Shown in pieces: positions 16,394 through 25,118 of a DNA stretch of 64,000 nt. The translations under genes were made by a program, and so were the position numbers. Numbering within the stretch: position 1 is the first letter of the stretch; each line of letters starts with the position of its first letter. This DNA comes from Alkaliphilus sp. B6464. Its GTDB lineage: Bacteria; Bacillota; Clostridia; Peptostreptococcales; Natronincolaceae. Under the pieces are notes generated by a model. The model searched no databases and was not told where the DNA came from. It saw nothing but the letters and a program-made list of their open reading frames with translations. The stretch covers positions 1,550,001 through 1,614,000 of the forward strand of contig NZ_CP058557.1 of assembly GCF_018141165.1 (NCBI RefSeq), in the 5' to 3' direction.

Positions 16394-17062
16394 CTATGCC
16401 AAATATAAGAATATACCCAAAAAGTGAATTACACTAGCGCCTAAAACAAACACATGCCAAACTGCGTGGCTATAGGGAATTCTTTTCATACTGTAAAATA
16501 TAGTCCCTAAGGTATAAATTAATCCTCCAACTAAAATCCATATAAAAAATCTTAAGGATGCCATTTGAATTATTGGCTTCACTGTAAACACTGTTATCCA
16601 ACCCATACCTAAGTATAATGCTAGAGATAACTTTTTAAATTTATCCATTTTTGTATAAGTAGTTATTTTAAATACTATACCGAATATGGCTATGGACCAT
16701 ACGGCCGTTAAAACCCCAATCCTTAAATATCCCTTCATAGCGAGTAGTGCAATAGGTGTATAGGTTCCAGCAATAAACAAGTATATAGAAGAATGATCAA
16801 ATACTCTAAGTATCTTTTTAATATTTTGATTAGTTATGCTGTGATAAAGTGTTGAAGATAGGTACATTAATATTATACAAGAACCATAAATGCTAAAAGA
16901 AACAATAGATAAAAGATCTCTCTTTTTTATTGAAAGAAACAGTAAAATAGTTAAAGCTGCAATTCCAAATAATATACCAATACCATGTGTTATGCCATTG
17001 GCTATCTCTTCCTTTACAGTGTACCTTTTATTCAATATTGACTTTTCAAGATTATCTTTCAT
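16394..17062 (-). CDS. Hemolysin III / PAQR-family membrane protein
   Basis: About 222 residues with seven hydrophobic segments. Family motifs are present: EEIANGITHGIGI near the N-terminus, SSTLYHS in the second helix region, FDHSSIYLFIAGTYTP and the C-terminal HAVWHVFVLGASVIHF, giving the conserved Ser/His/Asp set thought to bind zinc. The ATG at 17062 has the better ribosome site; an ATG four codons earlier is also in frame. Bacterial members (YqfA/YplQ) affect membrane lipid homeostasis; the hemolysin name is historical. Single gene. Confidence 0.9.
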   Translation of the reverse strand: MKDNLEKSILNKRYTVKEEIANGITHGIGILFGIAALTILLFLSIKKRDLLSIVSFSIYGSCIILMYLSSTLYHSITNQNIKKILRVFDHSSIYLFIAGTYTPIALLAMKGYLRIGVLTAVWSIAIFGIVFKITTYTKMDKFKKLSLALYLGMGWITVFTVKPIIQMASLRFFIWILVGGLIYTLGTIFYSMKRIPYSHAVWHVFVLGASVIHFLGIFLYLA

Positions 17063-17160
17063 GCGATCACCCATCCTTCATATTGTTATATATTTAAATC
17101 CTATATTTATTATATAAGATTATATCCTATACTAAACATTATATATCAATAATCTATCCT

Positions 17161-17673
17161 TTAGAGATTTATTTTCGATACTTTCATTGCATGTTTAACT
17201 ATTTGATAAATAAATACTGTAATAACTGCATTTACTAGTATTGTAGGAAGAACTACAGTTGTCAATAATATTTTAAAGGATACGGGTAATCCTGTAATTA
17301 AAAGAGCAGAGAGTAAAAATACTGTTCCACTAATGAATGTGCCTAAACCACTAATAAAGCCAACTAATAGAGAGTTGAAATCAAACCTACGAAGGTACTT
17401 AATAACAAAAAATAGTACAATGCAAGTAATTAACTTGTCAATTATGTTAGGGATCTGTCCTCCAGGAAATGTAGTGGTCATTGCAGACAGTGAGCCACCT
17501 AATAGTGCTGTTAATATAGTATTCTTAAAAGTATCGTTTATTAATAAAGAAATAAAAATAAAAGATAGTAGAAAATCAAACTTCATTCCTCCGAATATTC
17601 CAGGGGTTATTTGGTGCAAAATAAACCCGATGGCCAATAGTAATGCTGTAAAAATATTGTTTTGTAATTTCAT
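17161..17673 (-). CDS. trpP: Tryptophan transporter TrpP
   Basis: A 170-residue, five- to six-helix membrane protein of the TrpP family, an ECF-transporter S-component-like protein for tryptophan. Characteristic stretches are QITPGIFGGMKFDF near the N-terminus and the TTFPGGQIPNIIDK loop. An AGGAGCGAATTGCT site precedes the ATG. A complete T-box leader with a Trp (UGG) specifier lies upstream on the same strand, independently supporting the substrate. Confidence 0.92.
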   Translation of the reverse strand: MKLQNNIFTALLLAIGFILHQITPGIFGGMKFDFLLSFIFISLLINDTFKNTILTALLGGSLSAMTTTFPGGQIPNIIDKLITCIVLFFVIKYLRRFDFNSLLVGFISGLGTFISGTVFLLSALLITGLPVSFKILLTTVVLPTILVNAVITVFIYQIVKHAMKVSKINL

Positions 17674-17784
17674 AGCAATTCGCTCCTTTTATTTGTATTA
17701 TTTTTTTATCCTGCCAGTCTCCCTCTGTTCACAACATACTATCACCACCTGTATATATAAGATTCTACTTTACTTGAATATATT

Positions 17785-17890
17785 ACGCAGTTTCGCAACT
17801 CAAATTTGTTCATTCCTTTCAGTCGTGCAAATTTGGTGCTCATTGCGTTTGACCTACCATCGATTTGTTTCACAAATCGGGTTAGGTCAT
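17785..17890 (-). repeat. Palindrome-rich element between T-box terminator and trpP
   Basis: About 105 bp, visibly richer in G+C than its surroundings. It contains a hairpin (GATTTGT, GAA, ACAAATC) inside a larger GACCTA/TAGGTC stem, and two CAAATTTG palindromes 30 bases apart. It lies after the leader's terminator and before the gene. The architecture is like small dispersed repetitive elements (REP/MITE type). No second copy was found in the window, so dispersal is unproven. Confidence 0.45.
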
Positions 17891-18170
17891 AAAAAAAGTC
17901 CTTCATCCTTATAAAAAGGACGAAAGACATATTTCGCGGTACCACCTTCATTAGATTATTAATTAAATAATCTCACTCTACAGATACAGAGCATATACTC
18001 GATATCCTGTTTCTATAACGGGAAACCCCCGGCATTAGATACTTTGAACCAAGTTCATTTCCCCAAGCTTCTTGTAGGTCCATTCATTAACAATCTGGCA
18101 TCGGACTTCCACCAACTCCGACTCGCTAAAACCGTCTCTGTTTAACTACTACTCCTACGCATTGAATTTA
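17891..18170 (-). ncRNA. T-box leader RNA, tryptophan-specific
   Basis: Read on the - strand, a stem I region (starting GTAGGAGTAGTAG and closing CCTAC) precedes the invariant AAGGTGGTACCGCG T-box at 17948-17935. This is followed by a terminator stem (17921-17891, GTCCTT...AAGGAC) and seven Ts. The specifier loop reads GAATGGA, giving UGG (Trp) at 18082-18080. Uncharged tRNA-Trp binding stabilises the antiterminator and lets transcription continue into trpP. The match between specifier and gene makes the call strong. Confidence 0.93.
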
Positions 18171-18333
18171 CCTTGTATTAAGATAATATTTTAATACATT
18201 AAATAGTTAATGTCAATCCATAAAAATTTACCTATACGAAAATACTGAGGTTTTATAGCTTTAACATATATTATAAATTAACATTCAATTCAGAGTAAAC
18301 TCAGAGATTATAGTTTATAGGATAAATTAATAA

Positions 18334-18363
18334 TTGCTATAGTATTTATTATTATGTTATAAT
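18334..18363 (+). promoter_or_regulatory. Sigma-A-type promoter of the acc operon
   Basis: TTGCTA (18334-18339), 18 bases, TATAAT (18358-18363), about 60 bases upstream of the accB start. Confidence 0.65.
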
Positions 18364-18371
18364 ACGAATTA

Positions 18372-18388
18372 TTAGGATCTGGTACTAA
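18372..18388 (+). promoter_or_regulatory. FapR-like operator
   Basis: TTAGGATCTGGTACTAA matches the palindromic FapR box TTAGTACCTGGTACTAA, as I recall it, at 15 of 17 positions. It sits right at the expected transcription start, so a bound repressor would block transcription. FapR releases DNA on binding malonyl-CoA, the product of the enzyme encoded downstream. Confidence 0.6.
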
Positions 18389-18421
18389 TACAATGTGGTA
18401 ATATTAGGAGGGGTAGATAAA

Positions 18422-18916
18422 ATGGATATAAAAGATATTAAAGAGTTGATTATTACAATAGATAAAACAAGTATAGAAGAAGTAAAAATAGAGAAAAGTG
18501 ATATCAAAATAATGATATCAAAACGATCAGATATTGAAGGCAGGAACGAAACGAAAACAATTATAGACAATTTAGAAACCAAAAATATAGAAACAAAAGT
18601 AATTAATAATGAGAAGGACAAGTCCAAAAGTGAATGTTGTAGTGAAGACCCTATGGAAGTATTAGCTGATGATGAAAATACTTTTATAGTAAAGTCACCT
18701 ATAGTAGGTACATTTTATGAAGCAGCAAGTCCAGATTCTGCTCCTTTCGTAAAAATAGGAGATAAGGTAGAAAAGGGTCAAACGTTATGTATAATCGAAG
18801 CTATGAAAATAATGAATGAAATAGAGTGTGAGGCAGAAGGTCAGGTTGTTGAAATATTTGTAGCTGATGAAGATATAGTTGAGTACGCTCAGCCTTTAAT
18901 CAAGATTAGGAGGTAG
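18422..18916 (+). CDS. accB: Acetyl-CoA carboxylase biotin carboxyl carrier protein
   Basis: 164 residues from the ATG at 18422, which follows AGGAGGGG. The N-terminal helix (DIKDIKELIITIDKTSIEEV) is typical of BCCP; a Lys/Asn/Glu-rich linker follows; the C-terminal biotinyl domain begins at SPIVGTFYEAASPDSAPFVKIGD and contains EAMKIMNE, where the Lys is biotinylated. First gene of accBCDA, which makes malonyl-CoA for fatty acid synthesis. Confidence 0.95.
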   Translation: MDIKDIKELIITIDKTSIEEVKIEKSDIKIMISKRSDIEGRNETKTIIDNLETKNIETKVINNEKDKSKSECCSEDPMEVLADDENTFIVKSPIVGTFYEAASPDSAPFVKIGDKVEKGQTLCIIEAMKIMNEIECEAEGQVVEIFVADEDIVEYAQPLIKIRR

Positions 18917-18922
18917 GGCTTA

Positions 18923-20272
18923 ATGTTTAATAAAATACTTATTGCTAACAGGGGTGAAATAGCAATTAGAATCATTAGAGCTTGTAAAGAAATGGGGATA
19001 AAAACAGTAGCAGTATATTCTAAAATAGATGAGGAATCAGTTCACGTGCATATGGCAGATGAAGCTATTTGTATAGGACCTGCACAGTCAAGAAAAAGCT
19101 ATTTAAATATAGATAATATAATAACTGCGGCTTTGCTTACAGAGTCTGAAGCTATACACCCTGGCTATGGGTTTCTTTCAGAAGATTCCAGATTAGTAGA
19201 TGCATGTATATCAAATGGTATAAAGTTTATTGGACCTTATAAAGATCATATAGAGAAGATGGGAAACAAATCAGAGGCTAGAAAGACAATGATAGAAGCA
19301 GGAGTTCCCGTTGTACCAGGGTCAGAAAATTCTACAAACAAAGCAGAAGAAGCACTTAAAATAGCTAAAGAAATTGGTTTTCCAGTTATGGTTAAGGCTG
19401 CTAGCGGTGGGGGTGGAAGAGGAATGAGAATAGTCCATACAAAAGAAGAGTTTGTTGATAAGTTTAACATGGCTAAATCTGAAGCTAGTACAGCATTTAA
19501 TGATGACTCTATGTATGTAGAAAAGTTTATAGAAAATCCTAGACATATAGAATTTCAAATATTAGCTGATTCTTATGGTAATATTATTCATCTAGGAGAA
19601 AGAGACTGTTCTATTCAAAGAAGGAACCAAAAAGTTCTAGAAGAAGCGCCATGTATAGTTATTAATAATGAGTTAAGAAATAAAATGGGGGAGATGGCTC
19701 TTCGTGCAGCTAAAGCTGTAGGATATGTAAGTGCTGGAACTATAGAATTTTTATTAGATAAATATAATAATTTTTACTTTATAGAGATGAACACAAGAAT
19801 ACAGGTAGAACATCCAATTACAGAAATGATAACTGGTATAGATTTAATAAAAGAGCAGATAAAAATAGGATACGGAGAAAAGCTAGATATTACACAAGAT
19901 CAAATTAAAATAAATGGTCATGCTATTGAATGTAGAATAAATGCTGAAGATGCTACTGAAAACTTTAGACCTTCTCCAGGGCAAATAGAAGGATATTTTG
20001 CTCCTGGAGGCTATGGTGTTAGGGTAGATAGCCATATTTATAATGGATATACTATTCCCCCTACTTATGATTCTATGATTGGAAAGCTTATAGTATGGGG
20101 AAAAGATAGAAATGAAGCTATTAGTAGAATGAAGAGAGCTTTAGATGAAATAGTAGTTACTGGAGTAAAAACAAATATTGATTTTCAAAAGCAGATATTA
20201 GACAATGAAGGCTTTTTAATAAATAATATAGACACTTCATTTATAGAAAGAGAAATATCTAATAACAAGTAA
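18923..20272 (+). CDS. accC: Acetyl-CoA carboxylase biotin carboxylase
   Basis: 449 residues, the normal AccC length. It starts [22 protein letters not shown]; the ATP-grasp glycine loop [14 protein letters not shown] is near residue 160; the active-site [15 protein letters not shown] and [14 protein letters not shown] blocks follow. It catalyses ATP- and bicarbonate-dependent carboxylation of biotin on AccB. Six bases separate it from accB; its GGAGG site lies within the accB stop region. Confidence 0.97.
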   Translation: MFNKILIANRGEIAIRIIRACKEMGIKTVAVYSKIDEESVHVHMADEAICIGPAQSRKSYLNIDNIITAALLTESEAIHPGYGFLSEDSRLVDACISNGIKFIGPYKDHIEKMGNKSEARKTMIEAGVPVVPGSENSTNKAEEALKIAKEIGFPVMVKAASGGGGRGMRIVHTKEEFVDKFNMAKSEASTAFNDDSMYVEKFIENPRHIEFQILADSYGNIIHLGERDCSIQRRNQKVLEEAPCIVINNELRNKMGEMALRAAKAVGYVSAGTIEFLLDKYNNFYFIEMNTRIQVEHPITEMITGIDLIKEQIKIGYGEKLDITQDQIKINGHAIECRINAEDATENFRPSPGQIEGYFAPGGYGVRVDSHIYNGYTIPPTYDSMIGKLIVWGKDRNEAISRMKRALDEIVVTGVKTNIDFQKQILDNEGFLINNIDTSFIEREISNNK

Positions 20273-20289
20273 TAGTTAGGAGGGAAAAA

Positions 20290-21147
20290 ATGCTTAAAGA
20301 CCTCTTTGGTAAAAAGAAATATGCAACCTTAACTTTATATAAAGATGAGAATAACGAAATAAAAACTTCGACTATAAGTAGTGCTACCAATAATTCTGAT
20401 GAGGTACAAAGTATTCCTAAACAAACTGTGGACATTTCTAATCAAAGTAAACAGTCTAGAATGAGTGCTAGAGAAAGAATAAAAATGGTAATAGATGAAG
20501 ACACATTTATAGAATATGATGCAGACTTAATAGCAGCTAACCCGTTAAATTTTCCAAATTATACTGAAAAGGTTACACAAGCAATGGAAAATTCAAATGA
20601 AAATGAAGCTGTAATTACTGGTGAAGGGAAAATAAAGGGAGAAGATTGTATTATATGTGTTATGAATCCTAATTTTATGATGGGAAGTATGGGTTCAGTA
20701 GTAGGAGAAAAGATTACTAGAGCTATAGAGAAAGCAATTGAAAAAAGGGTTTCTATCATTATTTTTTCAGCATCTGGAGGAGCAAGAATGCAGGAAGGGA
20801 TTTTATCATTAATGCAAATGGCTAAAACATCAGCAGCTCTAGGTAGATTATCTGAAGAAGGACTATTATATATATCTGTTCTAACAGATCCAACAACAGG
20901 TGGGGTTACTGCTAGCTTTGCTATGTTAGGAGATATAATTATTGCAGAACCAGGAGCACTAATCGGATTTGCAGGACCTAGGGTTATAGAACAAACTATT
21001 AGACAGAAGCTTCCTGAGGGGTTCCAAAGGGCGGAGCTTTTACAAGAAAAAGGGTTTATTGATAAGATTGTAAACAGAAAAGATATGAAGACTTTCTTAG
21101 CTAAAGTACTAAAAATTCATGCACCAGGTGGTGAAGCAAATGCATAA
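20290..21147 (+). CDS. accD: Acetyl-CoA carboxylase carboxyltransferase beta subunit lacking the zinc ribbon
   Basis: 285 residues. The carboxyltransferase core is clear: [46 protein letters not shown] and [12 protein letters not shown]. The N-terminal about 55 residues, where AccD normally has a four-cysteine zinc ribbon, contain no cysteine at all and form a polar low-complexity segment. The loss is clean, without frameshift. The zinc ribbon has been linked to substrate handling and nucleic-acid binding in E. coli, so regulation must differ here. The gene overlaps accA by eight bases. Confidence 0.93.
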   Translation: MLKDLFGKKKYATLTLYKDENNEIKTSTISSATNNSDEVQSIPKQTVDISNQSKQSRMSARERIKMVIDEDTFIEYDADLIAANPLNFPNYTEKVTQAMENSNENEAVITGEGKIKGEDCIICVMNPNFMMGSMGSVVGEKITRAIEKAIEKRVSIIIFSASGGARMQEGILSLMQMAKTSAALGRLSEEGLLYISVLTDPTTGGVTASFAMLGDIIIAEPGALIGFAGPRVIEQTIRQKLPEGFQRAELLQEKGFIDKIVNRKDMKTFLAKVLKIHAPGGEANA

Positions 21148-22090
21148 TATTTTAGAATTTGAAAAGCCAGTTATTGAACTTGAAAATAAGATTACTGAAT
21201 TTAATAATTTTGCTAAGGAAAATAATGTAGATTTAGATAATGAGATAGATATATTGTATAAAAAATTAGAAACAATGAAAAATGAAGTTTATGAAAAACT
21301 AAATCCTTCCGGAAAAGTTAAAATTGCACGACTTCAAGAAAGGCCTACTTCATTGGATTATATTAATAAGTTAATATCAGATTTTATAGAGTTTCATGGA
21401 GATAGGCTTTATGGAGATGATAGCTCAATAGTAGGAGGAATAGGTAAGTTTGAGGGTATACCTGTTACAGTAATAGGCCATCAAAAAGGAAAGGATACAA
21501 AGGAGAATATTAAAAGAAACTTTGGTATGCCTCATCCAGAAGGATATAGAAAATCTCTAAGATTAATGAAACAGGCAGAAAAGTTTAAAAGACCTATTAT
21601 AACTTTTATAGATACACCTGGAGCTTACTGTGGACTAGGTGCAGAAGAAAGAGGGCAGGGAGAGGCAATAGCTGTAAATCTTATTGAAATGAGTAAACTA
21701 AAAACTCCTATTATAGCAATAGTTATAGGAGAAGGAGGAAGTGGTGGAGCTCTAGCCCTTGGTGTTGCAGATAGAGTAGCTATGCTAGAAAACTCTATAT
21801 ACTCAGTAATATCACCAGAAGGACTTTCTAGTATATTGTGGAAGGACTCTAGCCTTGCTCAAAAGGCGGCAGATATTATGAAACTAACAGCTCAAGATTT
21901 ATTATCACTGAATGTAATAGATGGAATTATAAAAGAATCTTTAGGTGGAGCACATAAAGATGTAGATTTTACAGCATACAATATAAAGGAATATTTATTA
22001 AATGAGTTAAAACTTATTATGAAGCTAGATACATTGGAATTACTAGATAAAAGATATGAAAAGGTTAGAAGGATAGGAGTTTGGGGATAA
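21140..22090 (+). CDS. accA: Acetyl-CoA carboxylase carboxyltransferase alpha subunit
   Basis: 316 residues from the ATG at 21140, which overlaps the accD stop and follows GGTGGTGAA; an in-frame ATG 21 bases earlier lacks a site. [14 protein letters not shown] at the start and [20 protein letters not shown]-like [20 protein letters not shown] and [15 protein letters not shown] are family hallmarks. It pairs with AccD to move the carboxyl group to acetyl-CoA. Last gene of the operon, with a terminator 50 bases downstream. Confidence 0.97.
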   Translation: MHNILEFEKPVIELENKITEFNNFAKENNVDLDNEIDILYKKLETMKNEVYEKLNPSGKVKIARLQERPTSLDYINKLISDFIEFHGDRLYGDDSSIVGGIGKFEGIPVTVIGHQKGKDTKENIKRNFGMPHPEGYRKSLRLMKQAEKFKRPIITFIDTPGAYCGLGAEERGQGEAIAVNLIEMSKLKTPIIAIVIGEGGSGGALALGVADRVAMLENSIYSVISPEGLSSILWKDSSLAQKAADIMKLTAQDLLSLNVIDGIIKESLGGAHKDVDFTAYNIKEYLLNELKLIMKLDTLELLDKRYEKVRRIGVWG

Positions 22091-22141
22091 AAATAATGTA
22101 ATGAGTATATATTGACCCAAATATATACTTTTAGATGGAAT

Positions 22142-22181
22142 AAGCCCAACTAGCATTGAAATTAATGTTGGTTGGGCTTTT
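22142..22181 (+). terminator. Terminator of the acc operon
   Basis: AAGCCCAAC pairs with GTTGGGCTT (22142-22150, 22171-22179), the inner GCATT/AATGT extends the stem, and Ts follow. Confidence 0.85.
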
Positions 22182-22270
22182 CCATATTTAAGCGTATTTA
22201 TCGCAATATATGACAAGGTTCTACAAATGGTTATAGTACAATAAGTCTTGACTGCAGTCAAATTAATAAT

Positions 22271-22314
22271 AAAGGTTACTTTATCCTTGACTTATGATAA
22301 AGTAACCTTTATTT
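22271..22314. terminator. Second perfect hairpin after the acc operon
   Basis: A perfect 15-bp stem (22271-22285 with 22296-22310), A-rich before and ATTT after. Either a back-up terminator or the scar of an excised element; no gene lies between it and the first terminator. Confidence 0.6.
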
Positions 22315-22470
22315 ACACTGAAAAGAGGAAGATCTAAATTATAACGACTAAAAAAATGATACAGTGTTCATTATTATTGTTACATTGCTTTATTTGTTAA
22401 GTTATCTTTTTCTAACATATATAGAAGAACAAAATAAATTATTGTTTTAATAATATAACATTCTAATATA

Positions 22471-22489
22471 GTTAACAGCTAATGTTAAC
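22471..22489. repeat. GTTAAC inverted repeat upstream of the MerR gene
   Basis: GTTAAC, seven bases, GTTAAC. A candidate operator in the otherwise featureless 22.3-22.55 kb stretch. The rest of that stretch is AT-rich and shows no gene. Confidence 0.35.
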
Positions 22490-22549
22490 ATAATAAATTA
22501 ATAATTGCACTGATATTCATACTGTAATATTTGGTACTGTGGTGGATAC

Positions 22550-22578
22550 TTGCTCTTGTTCTTCCTATTGCTTATAAT
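22550..22578 (+). promoter_or_regulatory. Promoter of the MerR-ABC cassette
   Basis: TTGCTC (22550-22555), 17 bases, TATAAT (22573-22578). The copy of the CACTnTAACACCAGACTTT repeat at 22588-22606 lies immediately downstream. Confidence 0.5.
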
Positions 22579-22650
22579 TAAACCCTCCACTATAACACCA
22601 GACTTTTAATTGATGATATGATGTTTAGCAAAAATGGAGGTGATTTATTC

Positions 22651-23412
22651 TTGAATGTTTATAAAACATCAGAAGTTGCGCATATAATTGCCATACACCC
22701 AAACACAGTGCGACTTTATGAGAAACTTGAGCTGATACCCAAAGCCAAGCGACAGGCAAATAACTATAGGGTATTTACCGATTTTCATATTGAACAATTC
22801 AAACTCGCAAGAACCGCTTTGCAAGTTGAAGTACTGCAAAATGGTTTGCGGAAAAAAGCCATTGATATTATTAAAACATCAGCGACTGGAGATTTTGATA
22901 AAGCCATTTGTCTTACCAAGGATTATTTGCTTCATATTCAAAAAGAGCGAAGTAATGCAGAAGAAGCTATAGTAATTGCAAAGCAATTACTTACTGGTAA
23001 TGAGGAAGAAGATATAAACGTATGTCTTAAACGAAAAGAAACTGCTGATTATCTGCAAATTTCAATAGACACATTGAGAAATTGGGAAATGAATGGGCTA
23101 TTGACCGTAAAGAGAAAAGAAAATGGCTATCGAGTATATACTGGTGCAGATATTAGATGTTTGAAAATTATTCGTTCCCTACGCTGTGCAAATTACTCTC
23201 TTTCGGCTATTCTTCGGATGTTAGGTGCTTTATCTCATAATCCACAAGCAGATATACGAAAAGCCATAGACACTCCGAAAGAAGATGACAATATTATTTC
23301 TGTATGTGATAAGTTGCTAACGTCTTTGCTATACGCAGAGAAAAATGCACAAGAGATGCAATTGCATATTGAAAATATGAAAAAACAATTTAATTCAAAC
23401 CGTACACTTTAA
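22651..23412 (+). CDS. MerR-type regulator with two MerR DNA-binding domains
   Basis: 253 residues from the TTG at 22651, preceded by TGGAGGTGAT; an ATG at 22618 has no site. The N-terminus (YKTSEVAHIIAIHPNTVRLYEKLELIPKA split over about residues 3-31) is a MerR winged helix. A second MerR module starts near residue 130 (LKRKETADYLQISIDTLRNWEMNGLL in outline, then NGYRVYTGADI). Two such modules in one chain are unusual. It directly precedes an ABC exporter and probably controls it. Base usage is visibly richer in G+C than the acc genes, suggesting transfer of the whole cassette. Confidence 0.85.
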   Translation: MNVYKTSEVAHIIAIHPNTVRLYEKLELIPKAKRQANNYRVFTDFHIEQFKLARTALQVEVLQNGLRKKAIDIIKTSATGDFDKAICLTKDYLLHIQKERSNAEEAIVIAKQLLTGNEEEDINVCLKRKETADYLQISIDTLRNWEMNGLLTVKRKENGYRVYTGADIRCLKIIRSLRCANYSLSAILRMLGALSHNPQADIRKAIDTPKEDDNIISVCDKLLTSLLYAEKNAQEMQLHIENMKKQFNSNRTL

Positions 23413-23442
23413 CACCAGACTTTGATCTGGTGCTATTCTTTT
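23413..23442 (+). terminator. Attenuator-like hairpin between merR-type gene and ABC genes
   Basis: CACCAGA and TCTGGTG (23413-23419, 23426-23432) followed by a T-rich stretch, starting right after the regulator's stop. A weak terminator that could reduce exporter expression. Confidence 0.55.
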
Positions 23443-23476
23443 TATACAGGTTAAAAGAATAGGAGGCTTTGAAATC

Positions 23477-24208
23477 ATGGAAACAACAATTAAAGTAGAA
23501 AAATTATGCAAGTCATATACTGGTATTCAAGCGATTAAAGATGTTGATATTGCAGTTGCCCGTGGGGAAGTGTTCGGCTTGCTAGGTGCTAATGGTGCGG
23601 GAAAAACTACTACCATCGAGTGTATTTTAGGTACTAAAATGCAAGACAGTGGAACTGTATCTATTCTAGGGATGAACCCGCAAGCAGATCGCAAAAAGTT
23701 ATTTGAAAAGGTCGGTGTGCAATTTCAAGAAGCAAATTACCAAGATAAGATAAGGGTTGACGAATTGTGTCAAGTTACACAATCCCTTTATAAAGCTCCA
23801 TCGAATTATGAGAACTTACTAAAGCAATTTGGGCTTATGGAAAAACACAAAAGTCCAGTGAGTGAACTCTCCGGTGGCCAAAAACAACGACTGTTTATCA
23901 TCCTTGCTTTAATCCCTAATCCCGAAGTCGTGTTTTTGGATGAACTGACAACAGGGCTTGACGCAAAAGCAAGACGAGATGTATGGAAATGTCTTTCTGA
24001 GCTGAAAAATAAAGGGATGACAATTCTTTTGACTTCTCATTTTATGGATGAAGTCGAAGCCTTGTGTGATAGGATTTGCATTCTCAAAAAAGGACAAATG
24101 ATATTCAATGGAACCGTACAGGAAGCAATTGCATCCAGCTCTTGTGAAAAATTTGAGGATGCTTATCTTTGGTTCACAGAGGAGGAAAATAGGAATGAAA
24201 GCATTTAG
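23477..24208 (+). CDS. ABC exporter ATP-binding protein
   Basis: 243 residues with Walker A GANGAGKTTT near residue 40, Q-loop VGVQFQEANYQ, signature LSGGQKQRL near 135 and Walker B VVFLDELTTGLD. It belongs to the drug/bacteriocin/lipid exporter branch. ATG after AGGAGGC. It overlaps the permease gene by 14 bases, so the two are co-translated. The regulator and both exporter genes form a self-contained resistance-type cassette; the exported molecule is unknown. Confidence 0.94.
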   Translation: METTIKVEKLCKSYTGIQAIKDVDIAVARGEVFGLLGANGAGKTTTIECILGTKMQDSGTVSILGMNPQADRKKLFEKVGVQFQEANYQDKIRVDELCQVTQSLYKAPSNYENLLKQFGLMEKHKSPVSELSGGQKQRLFIILALIPNPEVVFLDELTTGLDAKARRDVWKCLSELKNKGMTILLTSHFMDEVEALCDRICILKKGQMIFNGTVQEAIASSSCEKFEDAYLWFTEEENRNESI

Positions 24209-24938
24209 AATAATGTTAAAAAACGAATTGAAACTATCTATACGTGGCATGGATATGTTCATTTTTGCAATTTGTATGCCTATTGTAGTGATGTCCATTC
24301 ACGGTATTATTTACGGAAACAAACCAGCCTTTGACGGTGCAAAATACACTTTTTTAGAGCAATCCTTTGGAGCAGTAGCAACTATCGCCGTATGTGCTGG
24401 TGGTGTAATGGGGCTTCCATTGGTTGTATCTGATTACAGAAATAAAAAAATCTTGAAACGATTCAAGGTAACACCTATAAGCCCCGCCATGATTTTGGCG
24501 GTACAAGTTTCGATATATGCCCTCTATTCTATTGTTTCACTTATCCTTGTTTATGCTACAGCAACAATTTTCTTTGAATATCAGTTAGATGGTTCGTGGC
24601 TCCAATTTTTAGGTGCCTATTTCTTGGTGATGCTATCCATGTTCAGCATTGGCATTATGGTGGGAGGAGTCGCACCGAATGTAAAAACAGCGGGTGTCAT
24701 AACAAGTATATTATATTTTCCGATGCTCATTTTCTCGGGTGCTACTTTGCCTTACGAAATTATGCCAACAGCACTTCAAAAAGTGGCTGATTTTCTACCA
24801 TTGACACAGGGAATAAAACTTCTTAAGGCCGCTTCCCTTGGCTTGCCAATTGATAGCGTTATGGCCTCGGTTATCGTGATGATTGCACTTGCAGTAGTTT
24901 GCATAAGTGCTTCCATTCGATTTTTTAGATGGGAATAG
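24195..24938 (+). CDS. ABC-2-type exporter permease
   Basis: 247 residues with six hydrophobic segments. It starts MKAFRIMLKNELKLSIRGMD at the ATG at 24195 after GGAGGAAAATAGG; an in-frame ATG 87 bases upstream lies within the ATPase gene and is rejected. The ABC-2 signature region FPMLIFSGATLPYEIMP near residue 180 is clear. It forms the membrane channel with the preceding ATPase. Confidence 0.92.
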   Translation: MKAFRIMLKNELKLSIRGMDMFIFAICMPIVVMSIHGIIYGNKPAFDGAKYTFLEQSFGAVATIAVCAGGVMGLPLVVSDYRNKKILKRFKVTPISPAMILAVQVSIYALYSIVSLILVYATATIFFEYQLDGSWLQFLGAYFLVMLSMFSIGIMVGGVAPNVKTAGVITSILYFPMLIFSGATLPYEIMPTALQKVADFLPLTQGIKLLKAASLGLPIDSVMASVIVMIALAVVCISASIRFFRWE

Positions 24939-25048
24939 CTTATCTTAGCGTCTTATTGCGAAATTATATGAACTACCTAGCGATAAATAGAAAAACTGTG
25001 ATTTAGCAGATGATTTCTTGCAGGCAAATATGAAAACATAGTGAAACA

Positions 25049-25080
25049 GCGGCTTTGAACTATCAAAGCCGCCGTTGTTT
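25049..25080 (+). terminator. Terminator of the MerR-ABC cassette
   Basis: GCGGCTTTGA and TCAAAGCCGC around four bases (25049-25058, 25063-25072), followed by CGTTGTTTC. G+C-rich compared with the rest of the window. Confidence 0.8.
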
Positions 25081-25118
25081 CTAATGATAGACCGTATTTT
25101 TAAATTAGCAGGAATATA

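Noticed and set aside
17742-17951. A 69-codon - strand frame across the T-box terminator
   Set aside because: It overlaps the T-box antiterminator and terminator and the palindromic element; coding there is very unlikely.
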